From: Candidatus Gastranaerophilales bacterium
Lineage (GTDB): Bacteria; Cyanobacteriota; Vampirovibrionia; Gastranaerophilales; Gastranaerophilaceae
Assembly: GCA_947624975.1 (NCBI GenBank)
Contig: CANQMP010000014.1
Span: 1 to 46,539 of the forward strand
Reading direction: 5' to 3'
Length of the DNA: 46,539 nt
Under the pieces are notes generated by a model that worked only from the letters and a program-made list of their open reading frames with translations, was not told the origin of the DNA and did not search any database. The position numbers were made by a program, and so were the translations under genes. This document shows, in pieces, positions 31,719-40,013 of this stretch (its first letter is position 1; each line of letters opens with the position of its first letter).

Positions 31719-32162
31719 ATGATTAATATAGTTTTATATGAACCCGAAATTCCGCAAAATACGGGCAATATCGCAAGATTATGCGCCTGCACGGGAGCAA
31801 GCCTTTATTTGGTTGGCAAATTAGGGTTTTCACTTTCCGATAAATACACTAAACGTGCGGGATTAGATTATTGGGACAGCGTTGATATCCGCAAAATCAA
31901 CACCATGGATGAATTAATCAGCCAAAATAAAGACGCTGACTTTTATTACCTTACAACAAAAGCCTCAAAACTCTATACCGATGTTAAGTTTAAAGACGGT
32001 GATTTTTTGGTATTCGGCCCCGAAACAAGAGGTTTGCCCGATATTTACGTAAAAGATAAAAACGCCGTTACGATCCCGATGAGAGAGGGTCAAAGAAGTT
32101 TAAATCTCTCAAATTCCGTTGCTATTGTTACTTATGAGGTTATAAGACAAAATGGATTATAA
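31719..32162 (+). CDS. trmL: tRNA (cytidine(34)-2'-O)-methyltransferase, TrmL
   Basis: 147 residues, the usual size. The SPOUT-fold motifs are present: PEIPQNTGNIARLCACTGA at the start, VFGPETRGLP (SAM knot) and IPMREGQRSLNLSNSVAI. It methylates the wobble base ribose of tRNA-Leu in the cytoplasm. The stop overlaps the start of nnrD by 11 bases. Confidence 0.93.
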   Translation: MINIVLYEPEIPQNTGNIARLCACTGASLYLVGKLGFSLSDKYTKRAGLDYWDSVDIRKINTMDELISQNKDADFYYLTTKASKLYTDVKFKDGDFLVFGPETRGLPDIYVKDKNAVTIPMREGQRSLNLSNSVAIVTYEVIRQNGL

Positions 32163-32961
32163 ATTGCCCTTCAGAGAGGAAAATTCAAATAAAGGCACAT
32201 TTGGTAAGGTGTTGAACATCTCGGGTTCAAGATATATGAGAGGGTGTGCTTATCTGTCATCCGTTTCGGCGTTAAAAATCGGGGCAGGATACGTCGTGCT
32301 TTGTGCCGATGAAAAGGTTCTTGATAATTTGAATGCGCCTGAAGTTGTTCTCGCACCGTTAAAAAAGCTTGAAAAACTTATAAACGAATGCGATGTTATC
32401 TCGATAGGATGCGGACTTTCAACGGATGAAAATGCCGTAAAATCGTTTAAAAAATTCGTAAAATTAAGGAATTTTAAACCCTCGGTTATTGATGCGGACG
32501 GAATTAATATTTTAGCGAAAAATTTTGTGAAACTTGATAAAAATACTATTTTAACCCCTCATCCCAAAGAAGCTTCAAGGCTTTTAGGGTGTTCGGTTGA
32601 GGAAATTTCGGAAGATATAGAAAAATCCGCAAAAATGATTTGTGAAAAGTACGGCTGTATAACGGTTTTGAAAGTTCATAACACGATAGTATGCGACGGC
32701 GATAATATTTACCGTAACGAAACAGGTTCCAGTGCACTGGCAAAGGCAGGTTCGGGAGATGTCTTGACAGGAATTATTGCCGGACTTTTGGCACAAAAAA
32801 TGAAGCCGTTTGAGGCGGCTTCACTTGGTGTATATCTTCACGGACTCGCGGGAGATATTGCATCGGGTGAATTGAGCAAATATTGCGTTCTTGCATCCGA
32901 TTTGATAAAATATCTTCCTTATGCCGTTAAAAATTATTTATCCGAAGAAATCAATAATTGA
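32152..32961 (+). CDS. nnrD: ADP-dependent NAD(P)H-hydrate dehydratase
   Basis: 269 residues. Ribokinase-like NnrD fold with GKVLNISGS, KIGAGYVVL, VIDADGINIL, TPHPKEASRLL and the ATP/ADP site SSALAKAGSGDVLTGIIAGL. It repairs hydrated NADH and NADPH. The epimerase domain (NnrE) often fused at the N-terminus is absent, so epimerisation must come from another gene. Overlaps trmL at its 5' end and the converging small gene at its 3' end by 24 bases. Confidence 0.92.
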   Translation: MDYKLPFREENSNKGTFGKVLNISGSRYMRGCAYLSSVSALKIGAGYVVLCADEKVLDNLNAPEVVLAPLKKLEKLINECDVISIGCGLSTDENAVKSFKKFVKLRNFKPSVIDADGINILAKNFVKLDKNTILTPHPKEASRLLGCSVEEISEDIEKSAKMICEKYGCITVLKVHNTIVCDGDNIYRNETGSSALAKAGSGDVLTGIIAGLLAQKMKPFEAASLGVYLHGLAGDIASGELSKYCVLASDLIKYLPYAVKNYLSEEINN

Positions 32962-33171
32962 ATTTTCTGATAACGGTTTAGCCTGAGGCATATCAACGGC
33001 ACTTACGGGTGAAAACGGGCTGAAGTATTCGCTTTTCTTAGGTAACGATGCTTGTACCGCTTTATGCTCGGGAAGTATTGAAGATGCTTTTACAAATAAA
33101 GATTTTTCTTGAGGCATCTTAATCCCTTTTGGCAGTGACAAATGTGACGTAATTTTTTCTAAATTTAACAT
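32938..33171 (-). CDS. Small hypothetical protein
   Basis: 77 residues with a clear AAAGGAG before the ATG, which is why I keep it. Pro/Ser/Lys-rich, without hydrophobic segments or a recognised domain (MLNLEKITSHLSLPKGIKMP at the start), so it is probably disordered. Its 3' end overlaps nnrD by 24 bases on the other strand. Function unknown. Confidence 0.5.
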   Translation of the reverse strand: MLNLEKITSHLSLPKGIKMPQEKSLFVKASSILPEHKAVQASLPKKSEYFSPFSPVSAVDMPQAKPLSENSIIDFFG

Positions 33172-33261
33172 TTTTTTCTCCTTTGTATTAGTATTAAATT
33201 CTATAAAAAATAATTTTTGTTAATATTTAAAAGAAATGTTTACAAAAGTTTATATAAAATT

Positions 33262-34380
33262 CTAAATGCAGTTAACGATTTTACCCATGACTGTTCGTTT
33301 TTCAGCTCCCGTGCATGATGGCAGGTTGTTCGGGATATTGTAGTAAGTGCAATATCCTAAAAGTGCAAAAGCCATGGCTTCTTTAAAGTTATTTGAGATG
33401 CCGTAATCTTCATGGGTTTTCAACTCGAGGTGTTTCGGAAGATAGAAACGCAACAACCGCATAAGTTCACGATTATAAGCCCCGCCGCCGCCTATAATAA
33501 CTTCTTTTATGCCGTCGGTATTGATAAATCTTTGATAAGAAAGTGCGATAGCCTTGGCAGTCAAAGCTGTTACGGTTGCGATAATATCTTCTGGCTTTTC
33601 GGGAGCATATTTAAGTGCGTTTTCAATATATTTTGGCGAAAAATATTCACGTCCCGTTGTTTTTGGCGGATTTTTAAAATAATATTCATCCTGCAAAAGA
33701 CATTCCAAAAAGCTTTCCGAAACTTTTCCCGATGCGGCGATTTCGCCGTCCCTGTCGTAAGGTTTGCCGAAATATTTATTCGTGCAATAGTCAATAATCA
33801 TGTTTCCGGGAGCGTTATCAAACCCGAAAGTCAAATTGTTATCGCTGATTACCGTAACGTTTGAAATCCCGCCGATATTTTGTACAAGTGCATTTTTAAA
33901 CCATTTTTCATCTGCAAAACATACAAGCGGAGCTCCTTGACCGCCGCAGGCAATATCCGCTTCTCTGAAATTTGAAACGGTCATACAGCCTGTTTGTTTG
34001 GCTATCACAGAACTTTCCCCTATCTGAAATGTACTTTTAAGGCTTATATCATCAAGTTTTTCATCAAAAGGGTAATGGTAAACGGTTTGCCCGTGACTTG
34101 ATATAAAATCGGGTTTTCCATGCTCGGATATCAAAATATTGCATGCCTTTGCAAAACATTCGCCCACCGCAAAATTCATCATGCATAAATCTTTTACGGT
34201 ACAGTTTTCGGAGAAAATCTGAAACAGTTTTGAGCGGATGTGGTGCGGATATTTATAATTGATACCTTCAATAAGTTTGACACTCATATCAGGATGAACT
34301 TCGCACAATGCGGCATCAATACTATCGCATGAAGTTCCCGACATCAAACCTATTACCCGCTTAACACCCAATTCTTCCAT
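33262..34380 (-). CDS. anmK: Anhydro-N-acetylmuramic acid kinase
   Basis: 372 residues from the ATG at 34380, matching the usual 370 or so; a longer reading from a TTG at 34482 would run through a hairpin with terminator features and adds 34 unconserved residues. The ATP-binding start VIGLMSGTSCDSIDAAL, SSHGQTVYHYP, FGFDNAPGNMIIDY and GGGGAYNREL are all family motifs. It phosphorylates and opens anhydro-MurNAc during cell-wall recycling. The Shine-Dalgarno at the ATG is weak. The chromosome also carries PBP4 and a lytic transglycosylase, whose products feed this pathway. Confidence 0.92.
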   Translation of the reverse strand: MEELGVKRVIGLMSGTSCDSIDAALCEVHPDMSVKLIEGINYKYPHHIRSKLFQIFSENCTVKDLCMMNFAVGECFAKACNILISEHGKPDFISSHGQTVYHYPFDEKLDDISLKSTFQIGESSVIAKQTGCMTVSNFREADIACGGQGAPLVCFADEKWFKNALVQNIGGISNVTVISDNNLTFGFDNAPGNMIIDYCTNKYFGKPYDRDGEIAASGKVSESFLECLLQDEYYFKNPPKTTGREYFSPKYIENALKYAPEKPEDIIATVTALTAKAIALSYQRFINTDGIKEVIIGGGGAYNRELMRLLRFYLPKHLELKTHEDYGISNNFKEAMAFALLGYCTYYNIPNNLPSCTGAEKRTVMGKIVNCI

Positions 34381-34393
34381 AATCTCAGGATAC

Positions 34394-34422
34394 AAAAAAG
34401 CTTGCAAATATGCAAGCTTTTT
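34394..34422 (-). terminator. Terminator-like hairpin in the anmK leader (possible attenuator)
   Basis: Perfect 12-bp stem AAAAAGCTTGCA / TGCAAGCTTTTT with a 4-base loop, 14 bases upstream of the anmK ATG on the minus strand. It may terminate transcription before anmK or be a processed leader structure. Confidence 0.5.
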
Positions 34423-34753
34423 AACAACTATTCTCAAATCTTCATTTGTAAATCCTTTTAAAAAAAATATCCCTAACCTCAACTATTCTTTGCCATCACC
34501 TCTTTTTCTTATTTATCTCCCTTTGTTATTATCAATGTAAATCTAAGTAAAATATTTGACAAGTAAAAAAAAGTAAAATAAAATTTACAATTGACCATGC
34601 CCCCCGTAATGTTAAAGAAAAATTCATGTTCTCAAATCTTAATGAAGAAAATTTAATGAAATTAGGTAAAAAAACGAAGATTTTTTATTGACAATATGTT
34701 TTTTTGTAAAAACTTGCAAGTGAAGTGCATTTTGTGATAAAGTTTGATAGGGT
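34423..34753. other. Intergenic region between divergent anmK and the WYL-like genes
   Basis: About 330 AT-rich bases holding the leader and presumed promoter of anmK and the upstream region of the regulator pair. A TTGACA at 34689-34694 and a second TTGCAA at about 34714 are possible rightward -35 boxes, without a convincing -10. I see no RNA gene. Confidence 0.4.
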
Positions 34754-35692
34754 ATGAAAGAATTCATAAAAAATCAAACCGTTACATATAATCTCATGTC
34801 ATTCACGGCTTACAAGGCTCTTTTGTTCTTTTCGATGCTTACGGAAGGTCCTAAGTCTGCGGATGAAATTATAAATTTTTTCCTGAATCATCCGTATTTG
34901 CACGAAAAAATTTCATCGGATACAATACGAGTTTATATCAATTCACTTAAACGTATCGGGTGTGAGATTATAAGAGTCAGAGGCGAAGATAAAATTTCAA
35001 GATACGTAATTGCAGACCACCCTTTTAATCTTAAATTGGATGAAGAACAAATCAAAAGTATTACCAAAATTTACAGGTTATTGGTAAAAAATATCGACGT
35101 TAAGGAACTTTATTCACTTGAACTGTTTTTTGAAAAAATCGGTGCATATATCAAAAATGACGATTTTGTCGCGGAAATCAAAAAGATTTCCATGCTCAAA
35201 GATACCGACAAATCTTTGCTGAAAACTTTGATTGAATGCTGTGAGAATAAGGAACAAATAGTTATATCTTATAATTCACCCGCTTCAGGCGTGAAAAATA
35301 TTGAAATTCTCGCGGATAAGCTTGAAATTAATAACGGCAAAATTTATCTCTGCGGAGTCGGGTTTGAATACAAGCAGTATGCTAAATTTGTGTTAAACAG
35401 AATTAAAGAACTTGTTATGATAAAAGCCGAAAAAACTATTCCCGAAATTCCGAATACCATAAAAGTTCAGTACGAACTGAAAGGCATAAAACCCGAATTA
35501 GACGAATATGACAAAGTTTTATCTAAAAACAGCGATGTTTATTTAATCGAAAGGGAAACTTCAAACGCATTTTTAACAAGGCAAAAACTGCTTGAATACG
35601 GTTCAAATTGTACGGTTATCGCCCCGAAAGAGTTTAGGGATGAGTTTGTACAGCTTCTTAAAGATATGAAAGCGGAGTATTATTGTGGATAG
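34754..35692 (+). CDS. WYL-domain-like transcriptional regulator, copy 1
   Basis: 312 residues. The N-terminal 90 residues form a winged helix (SADEIINFFLNHPYLHEKIS, SSDTIRVYINSLKRIGCEI), the rest fits a WYL-type sensor (about 170-240, QIVISYNSPASG, KIYLCGVGFEYKQYAKFVLNRI) and a C-terminal extension. The W-Y-L triplet itself is degenerate. WYL proteins sense ligands, often nucleic acid or nucleotide-derived. Its stop overlaps the start of copy 2, so the two are coupled and may work as a heterodimer, like paired WYL regulators in other bacteria. Confidence 0.7.
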   Translation: MKEFIKNQTVTYNLMSFTAYKALLFFSMLTEGPKSADEIINFFLNHPYLHEKISSDTIRVYINSLKRIGCEIIRVRGEDKISRYVIADHPFNLKLDEEQIKSITKIYRLLVKNIDVKELYSLELFFEKIGAYIKNDDFVAEIKKISMLKDTDKSLLKTLIECCENKEQIVISYNSPASGVKNIEILADKLEINNGKIYLCGVGFEYKQYAKFVLNRIKELVMIKAEKTIPEIPNTIKVQYELKGIKPELDEYDKVLSKNSDVYLIERETSNAFLTRQKLLEYGSNCTVIAPKEFRDEFVQLLKDMKAEYYCG

Positions 35693-36599
35693 AAATTATA
35701 ACTTAAAATATAACGACTCTTGCATAAAATTGTTTGAATTTATCAAAATGCTCTATGACGGTGATGTTGAGCTTAATGCGGTTATAAATATGCTCTCCGA
35801 AGGCGGTCATTTCAACAAGGCACGCACCCATGTAACTCTCAATAAGTATCTTAACGCCATGAAAATTTTCGGTATTGATATCAAAAAAGTCAACGGAAAA
35901 TATAAGATGCTTTCATCGCTTTATAAGTTTGATTTTGATGCTAATGATATTAAAAGTATCAATATTTTGACTAACTTTCTTGATTTTCTGTCCGATGGCA
36001 AGCATAAAAACAATTTGAAAAGTTTTTTGAGAAACCTTGAAATCAGATTTGATGAAAACGCGCGTTATCTTATGGCTGAATATCAAGGCCGTTCGGGATT
36101 TTTCCCTGCGGAGCTTCTGGAAAAAGTTAAACTCTGCGCTCAATATTGCAGTGCAAAAAGAAAACTCGAAATTGTTTTTGAATCGGACGGTGAAGAAATT
36201 AACCTTCTTTGTTCGCCGCTTGAATATTTTTATGAGCATAACGATGTATATTTGCGCGTACTCGGTAATAACGGGTCGAGAATATATGAAATTCCTTCAG
36301 GCAAAATCATTCGTGTTCAACAACTTCATTCAACCGCATCAAGACAGGCTATTGCGACAACTGTCGTTTATAAAATCAAAAATCGTCTGGCAAAAAATTA
36401 CAACCTGAGAGATTGGGAAGTTCTTGAAGGTATTGATGCAGACGGATGTAAAATTATCGTAAACAAAAACGAAGATTTTAATCAACTTCTTCACAGGCTT
36501 ATGAGATACGGCAAAGAGTGCGAAATTATATCTCCTAAGTTCATAAAAGAAGAAATGATAAATATGATTACAAAAACTCTTGATAATTATAAAACATAA
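35685..36599 (+). CDS. WYL-domain-like transcriptional regulator, copy 2
   Basis: 304 residues from a GTG at 35685 with GCGGAG upstream. Same layout as copy 1: N-terminal HTH (LNAVINMLSEGGHFNKARTH), middle domain with KLEIVFESDGEEINLLCSPL and YLRVLGNNGSRIYEIPSGKI, and a C-terminal part ending CEIISPKFIKEEM, like CTVIAPKEFRDEF in copy 1. The copies are diverged. Placed just before trigger factor, with its own promoter between. Confidence 0.65.
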   Translation: MDRNYNLKYNDSCIKLFEFIKMLYDGDVELNAVINMLSEGGHFNKARTHVTLNKYLNAMKIFGIDIKKVNGKYKMLSSLYKFDFDANDIKSINILTNFLDFLSDGKHKNNLKSFLRNLEIRFDENARYLMAEYQGRSGFFPAELLEKVKLCAQYCSAKRKLEIVFESDGEEINLLCSPLEYFYEHNDVYLRVLGNNGSRIYEIPSGKIIRVQQLHSTASRQAIATTVVYKIKNRLAKNYNLRDWEVLEGIDADGCKIIVNKNEDFNQLLHRLMRYGKECEIISPKFIKEEMINMITKTLDNYKT

Positions 36600-36602
36600 C
36601 CT

Positions 36603-36630
36603 TTGCATAAAATCATTTTTGGGTTATTAT
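36603..36630 (+). promoter_or_regulatory. Promoter of trigger factor
   Basis: TTGCAT (36603-36608), 16-base spacer, TATTAT (36625-36630), 33 bases before the tig ATG. Confidence 0.6.
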
Positions 36631-36663
36631 AAAAATCGTAAGACTAAAGAAAAGGGAAAAAAT

Positions 36664-37956
36664 ATGAAAGTTACTTTAGAAAAAGAAAAAGAAAATTTAG
36701 TAAAATTAGACATTACAATACCTGCAAAAGATGCGGTAGATGCTTATAATAATGCAGTCAGACGCATTTCTCAGTATGTAAATATTGACGGTTTCAGACG
36801 CGGAAAAGCTCCGCGTGCGGTCGTTGAAAGACAGGTCGGAACCGAAAGAATTAAGCAGGAGGCTATTGAAACTTTGATGCCTAAAGCAATTTCACAGGCT
36901 ATTAAAGAAAATCAACTTGATTTGATTACTCAGCCCTATATTTCAAACTATAATTTTAATGTGGGCGAAGACTTGACCGTTACCGCTCATGCAGAACTTC
37001 GTCCCGAAGTTAAACTCGGTAAATACAAAGATTTAACAATAGAAGTTAAGGATACTCCGGTTGAAAAAGACGGTGTTCAAAAATCATTGGACAGACTTCT
37101 TGAACAGCATTCAAAACAGGAAACAGTAATTGACAGAGCAACAAAAGAAACCGATATCGCCGTAATTGATTTTGACGGTTACGCTAACGGTGAAAAAATT
37201 AAAGGTGGTGAGGCGAAGAATTATCCGCTTGATTTGGCTCATTCAAACTTTATTCCGGGATTTGCGGAACAGCTTGTCGGTAAAAATTTGAATGACGAGT
37301 TTGAAATAAAAGTTACTTTCCCCGAAAAATATCACGATGAAAAATTACAAGGTCAGGAAGCTACTTTTAAAATTAAAATAAACGAAATTAAGGAAAGAAA
37401 ACTTCCCGAACTTAACGACGAATTCGCTCAAAAAGTAGGGCCTTTCAAAACGGTTGACGATTTGAAAGCCGATATTGAAAAGTATCTTGAAACCCAAAGA
37501 GAAAATACAAATAAACAAAACAGCGAAAATGAAGTATTTAAAAAGATAATCGAATCTTCAAAAGTTGATATTCCGCAGTCTATGATAGACAGAGAAGTTG
37601 TTTCCCTCAAAGAGGAGTACAAACAGCGTCTTTCCATGCAGGGTATTGATTGGGAAAACCTGATTAAGGCACAAGGTGAAGAAGAAATTAACAAAAATCT
37701 TTCCCAAGATGCCGTTACAAGAATTAAAAATACTTTAATTATCGACCAAATTGCAAAAGAAGAAAATATCAAGCTTGAACAGAAAGATTTGGAATTGAAA
37801 TTCGCTCAAATCGGAACTGCTTACGGCATAAAACCGCAAGATTTGGTAAAACAGTTAGGGCAAAATCCCGATGTGATTACTTCTATCTCTCAACAGGCGT
37901 TGAACGATAAGGTCAGAGATTTTCTTATGCAGAACAACAAAGTTGAATTAAAATAA
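36664..37956 (+). CDS. tig: Trigger factor (ribosome-associated chaperone and prolyl isomerase)
   Basis: 430 residues from the ATG at 36664 with AAAGGG upstream. N-terminal ribosome-binding domain with the signature GFRRGKAPRAVVERQVG (about residues 40-56), central FKBP-type isomerase domain (about 155-240, VIDFDGYANGEKIKGGEA, FIPGFAEQLVGKN) and helical C-terminal arms. It binds the ribosome exit tunnel and shields new chains. The tig-clpP-clpX order is the common bacterial one. Confidence 0.95.
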   Translation: MKVTLEKEKENLVKLDITIPAKDAVDAYNNAVRRISQYVNIDGFRRGKAPRAVVERQVGTERIKQEAIETLMPKAISQAIKENQLDLITQPYISNYNFNVGEDLTVTAHAELRPEVKLGKYKDLTIEVKDTPVEKDGVQKSLDRLLEQHSKQETVIDRATKETDIAVIDFDGYANGEKIKGGEAKNYPLDLAHSNFIPGFAEQLVGKNLNDEFEIKVTFPEKYHDEKLQGQEATFKIKINEIKERKLPELNDEFAQKVGPFKTVDDLKADIEKYLETQRENTNKQNSENEVFKKIIESSKVDIPQSMIDREVVSLKEEYKQRLSMQGIDWENLIKAQGEEEINKNLSQDAVTRIKNTLIIDQIAKEENIKLEQKDLELKFAQIGTAYGIKPQDLVKQLGQNPDVITSISQQALNDKVRDFLMQNNKVELK

Positions 37957-37965
37957 AAAAATAAT

Positions 37966-37994
37966 ATATGTGCCGTATTTACAACGGCACATAT
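37966..37994 (+). terminator. Hairpin between tig and clpP
   Basis: Perfect 11-bp stem ATATGTGCCGT / ACGGCACATAT with a 7-base loop. The following T-run is short, so it may be a weak terminator or an mRNA processing/stability element. Confidence 0.55.
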
Positions 37995-38023
37995 TTGATT
38001 AATATTAATAACAAAAGTATAAT
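37995..38023 (+). promoter_or_regulatory. Promoter of clpP
   Basis: TTGATT (37995-38000), 17-base spacer, TATAAT (38018-38023), 19 bases before the clpP ATG. It gives clpP-clpX transcription independent of tig. Confidence 0.6.
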
Positions 38024-38042
38024 AGTGAAAGAGAGGAAAATT

Positions 38043-38633
38043 ATGAGTTTTGTACCCGTAGTAATAGAGCAATCAAGCAGAGGCGAACGTTCTTTCGACA
38101 TATTTTCAAGATTGTTGCGTGAAAGAATTATCTTTTTGGGAACACCTATTGATGATATGGTCGCTAACCTTGTAGTTGCCCAGTTATTGCTTTTGGATAG
38201 CGAAAATCCCGAAAAAGATATCATGCTTTACATAAACAGTCCGGGAGGTTCCGTAACCGCTGGTTTTGCTATCTATGATACCATGCAGCACATCAGAGCC
38301 GATGTTTCTACAATATGTTTGGGACAAGCGGCATCAATGGGTGCGTTTTTGTTGTCATCAGGCGCGAAAGGCAAACGTCTGGCACTGCCGCATTCAAGAG
38401 TATTAATTCACCAGCCTTTAGGCGGTGCGCAAGGTCAGGCTACGGATATTGAAATTCAAGCTGCCGAAATTATAAGAATTAAAAAATCATTAAATGAAAT
38501 TTTGGCTGCAAATACGGGTCAGTCAATTAAGAAGATAGAAAAAGATACCGACAGAGATTATATCATGACTCCTGCTGAGGCTTTGGAATACGGTATGATC
38601 GACAAAGTCGTATCCCGTGATGTGTTGAAATAG
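38043..38633 (+). CDS. clpP: ATP-dependent Clp protease proteolytic subunit
   Basis: 196 residues from the ATG at 38043 with GAGAGG upstream. Catalytic triad present: Ser in [11 protein letters not shown] (about 98), His in [12 protein letters not shown] (about 123), Asp in DRDYIMTP (about 172). Forms the two-ring peptidase chamber that works with ClpX, encoded 44 bases downstream. Confidence 0.96.
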   Translation: MSFVPVVIEQSSRGERSFDIFSRLLRERIIFLGTPIDDMVANLVVAQLLLLDSENPEKDIMLYINSPGGSVTAGFAIYDTMQHIRADVSTICLGQAASMGAFLLSSGAKGKRLALPHSRVLIHQPLGGAQGQATDIEIQAAEIIRIKKSLNEILAANTGQSIKKIEKDTDRDYIMTPAEALEYGMIDKVVSRDVLK

Positions 38634-38677
38634 CCCTAACTGTATTAATTAGATAAATTTTCAATAAGGATAAAAAA

Positions 38678-39973
38678 ATGGCAAAACATGATGATAGCAG
38701 ATTAAAATGTTCATTTTGCGGTAAATCGCAGGATCAGGTTAAGAAATTAATCGCAGGACCTGAGGTTTACATTTGTGATGAATGTGTTGATCTTTGCAAC
38801 CAGATTCTTGATGAAGAATTCTTTGAAAACAAGGAAAAAGAAGAAGATGACAATACTTCAGGCGAAAAGCCCATTCCAAAACCGCATGAAATTAAAGCGT
38901 ATTTGGATGAATACATTGTTGGTCAGGATGCTGCCAAAAAAGTTTTATCCGTAGCCGTTTATAACCATTATAAACGTTTAAAACATAATAAATCAGCAGA
39001 TTTAAAGGACAACGTCGAAATTCAAAAGTCGAATATATTGCTTGTAGGGCCGACAGGTTCGGGTAAAACATTGTTAGCACAAACATTGGCTAAGATGTTG
39101 GATGTTCCTTTTGCCGTCGCTGATGCAACTACGTTAACCGAGGCGGGTTATGTGGGTGATGATGTTGAGAATATCCTTTTGAGATTGTATCAGAATGCCG
39201 ATTATGATTCTGCAAAAGCTGAACGCGGAATTATTTATATTGATGAGATAGATAAAATTTCAAGAAAATCGGAAAATACATCCATTACCCGTGATGTATC
39301 GGGTGAAGGTGTTCAGCAGGCGTTGTTAAAGATGATAGAAGGTACTGTTGCGCATGTTCCTCCGCAGGGCGGTCGTAAACATCCTCATCAGGAATTTATT
39401 GAAATTGATACAAGCAACATATTGTTTATAGTCGGCGGTGCGTTTGTTGGTTTGGAAAAAATCGTTGAACGCAGAGCAGGTGAGGGTATTTCTATCGGTT
39501 TTGGCGCGAAAGCTCCGTTAACGCAGGCTGAAAGAGAGGCTGCTGCGGTTAAAATGCTCAAAAAATTGCAGCCCGAAGATTTGTTGAAATTCGGTTTGAT
39601 TCCTGAATTCATCGGTCGTGTTCCCGTTTATGCGGTGTTAGATCAGTTGAACGAAAAAACATTGAAAATGATTTTGACCGAGCCGAAAGATGCAATAGTT
39701 AAGCAATATAAATGTTTACTTGAAATGGATGGCGTTGATTTGGATTTTGAACCCGAGGCGATTGATTTAATCGCACAGGAGGCTTTAAAACGTAAAACAG
39801 GCGCAAGGGCATTACGTTCAATAGTTGAAGAAATAATGCTGGATGTTATGTATGAAGTTCCTTCAAAGGGTGATATGACGAAATTTGTAGTAACCGCCGA
39901 TATGGTTAAAAACAGGAATAATGCTGAGCTTATACAACTTCCGACACCAAAGGATAAAGAAATAACTGCTTAA
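38678..39973 (+). CDS. clpX: ATP-dependent Clp protease ATP-binding subunit ClpX
   Basis: 431 residues. N-terminal zinc-binding domain with four Cys (CSFCGKS, then CDECVDLC), Walker A GPTGSGKT (about 127), Walker [11 protein letters not shown], the pore loop region and the [11 protein letters not shown] sensor-2 part. Unfolds tagged proteins and feeds them to ClpP. Confidence 0.96.
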   Translation: MAKHDDSRLKCSFCGKSQDQVKKLIAGPEVYICDECVDLCNQILDEEFFENKEKEEDDNTSGEKPIPKPHEIKAYLDEYIVGQDAAKKVLSVAVYNHYKRLKHNKSADLKDNVEIQKSNILLVGPTGSGKTLLAQTLAKMLDVPFAVADATTLTEAGYVGDDVENILLRLYQNADYDSAKAERGIIYIDEIDKISRKSENTSITRDVSGEGVQQALLKMIEGTVAHVPPQGGRKHPHQEFIEIDTSNILFIVGGAFVGLEKIVERRAGEGISIGFGAKAPLTQAEREAAAVKMLKKLQPEDLLKFGLIPEFIGRVPVYAVLDQLNEKTLKMILTEPKDAIVKQYKCLLEMDGVDLDFEPEAIDLIAQEALKRKTGARALRSIVEEIMLDVMYEVPSKGDMTKFVVTADMVKNRNNAELIQLPTPKDKEITA

Positions 39974-40013
39974 CATATTTGAATTCTGTGCGGATTTGTG
40001 AGAGAATATTTGT

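Noticed and set aside
33412-33864. 150-residue plus-strand open frame inside anmK
   Set aside because: Shadow of anmK in another frame; Cys/Phe-rich composition typical of antisense reading.
34381-34482. Longer anmK reading from TTG 34482
   Set aside because: It would translate a terminator-like hairpin and add residues not seen in the family; length from 34380 is already normal.
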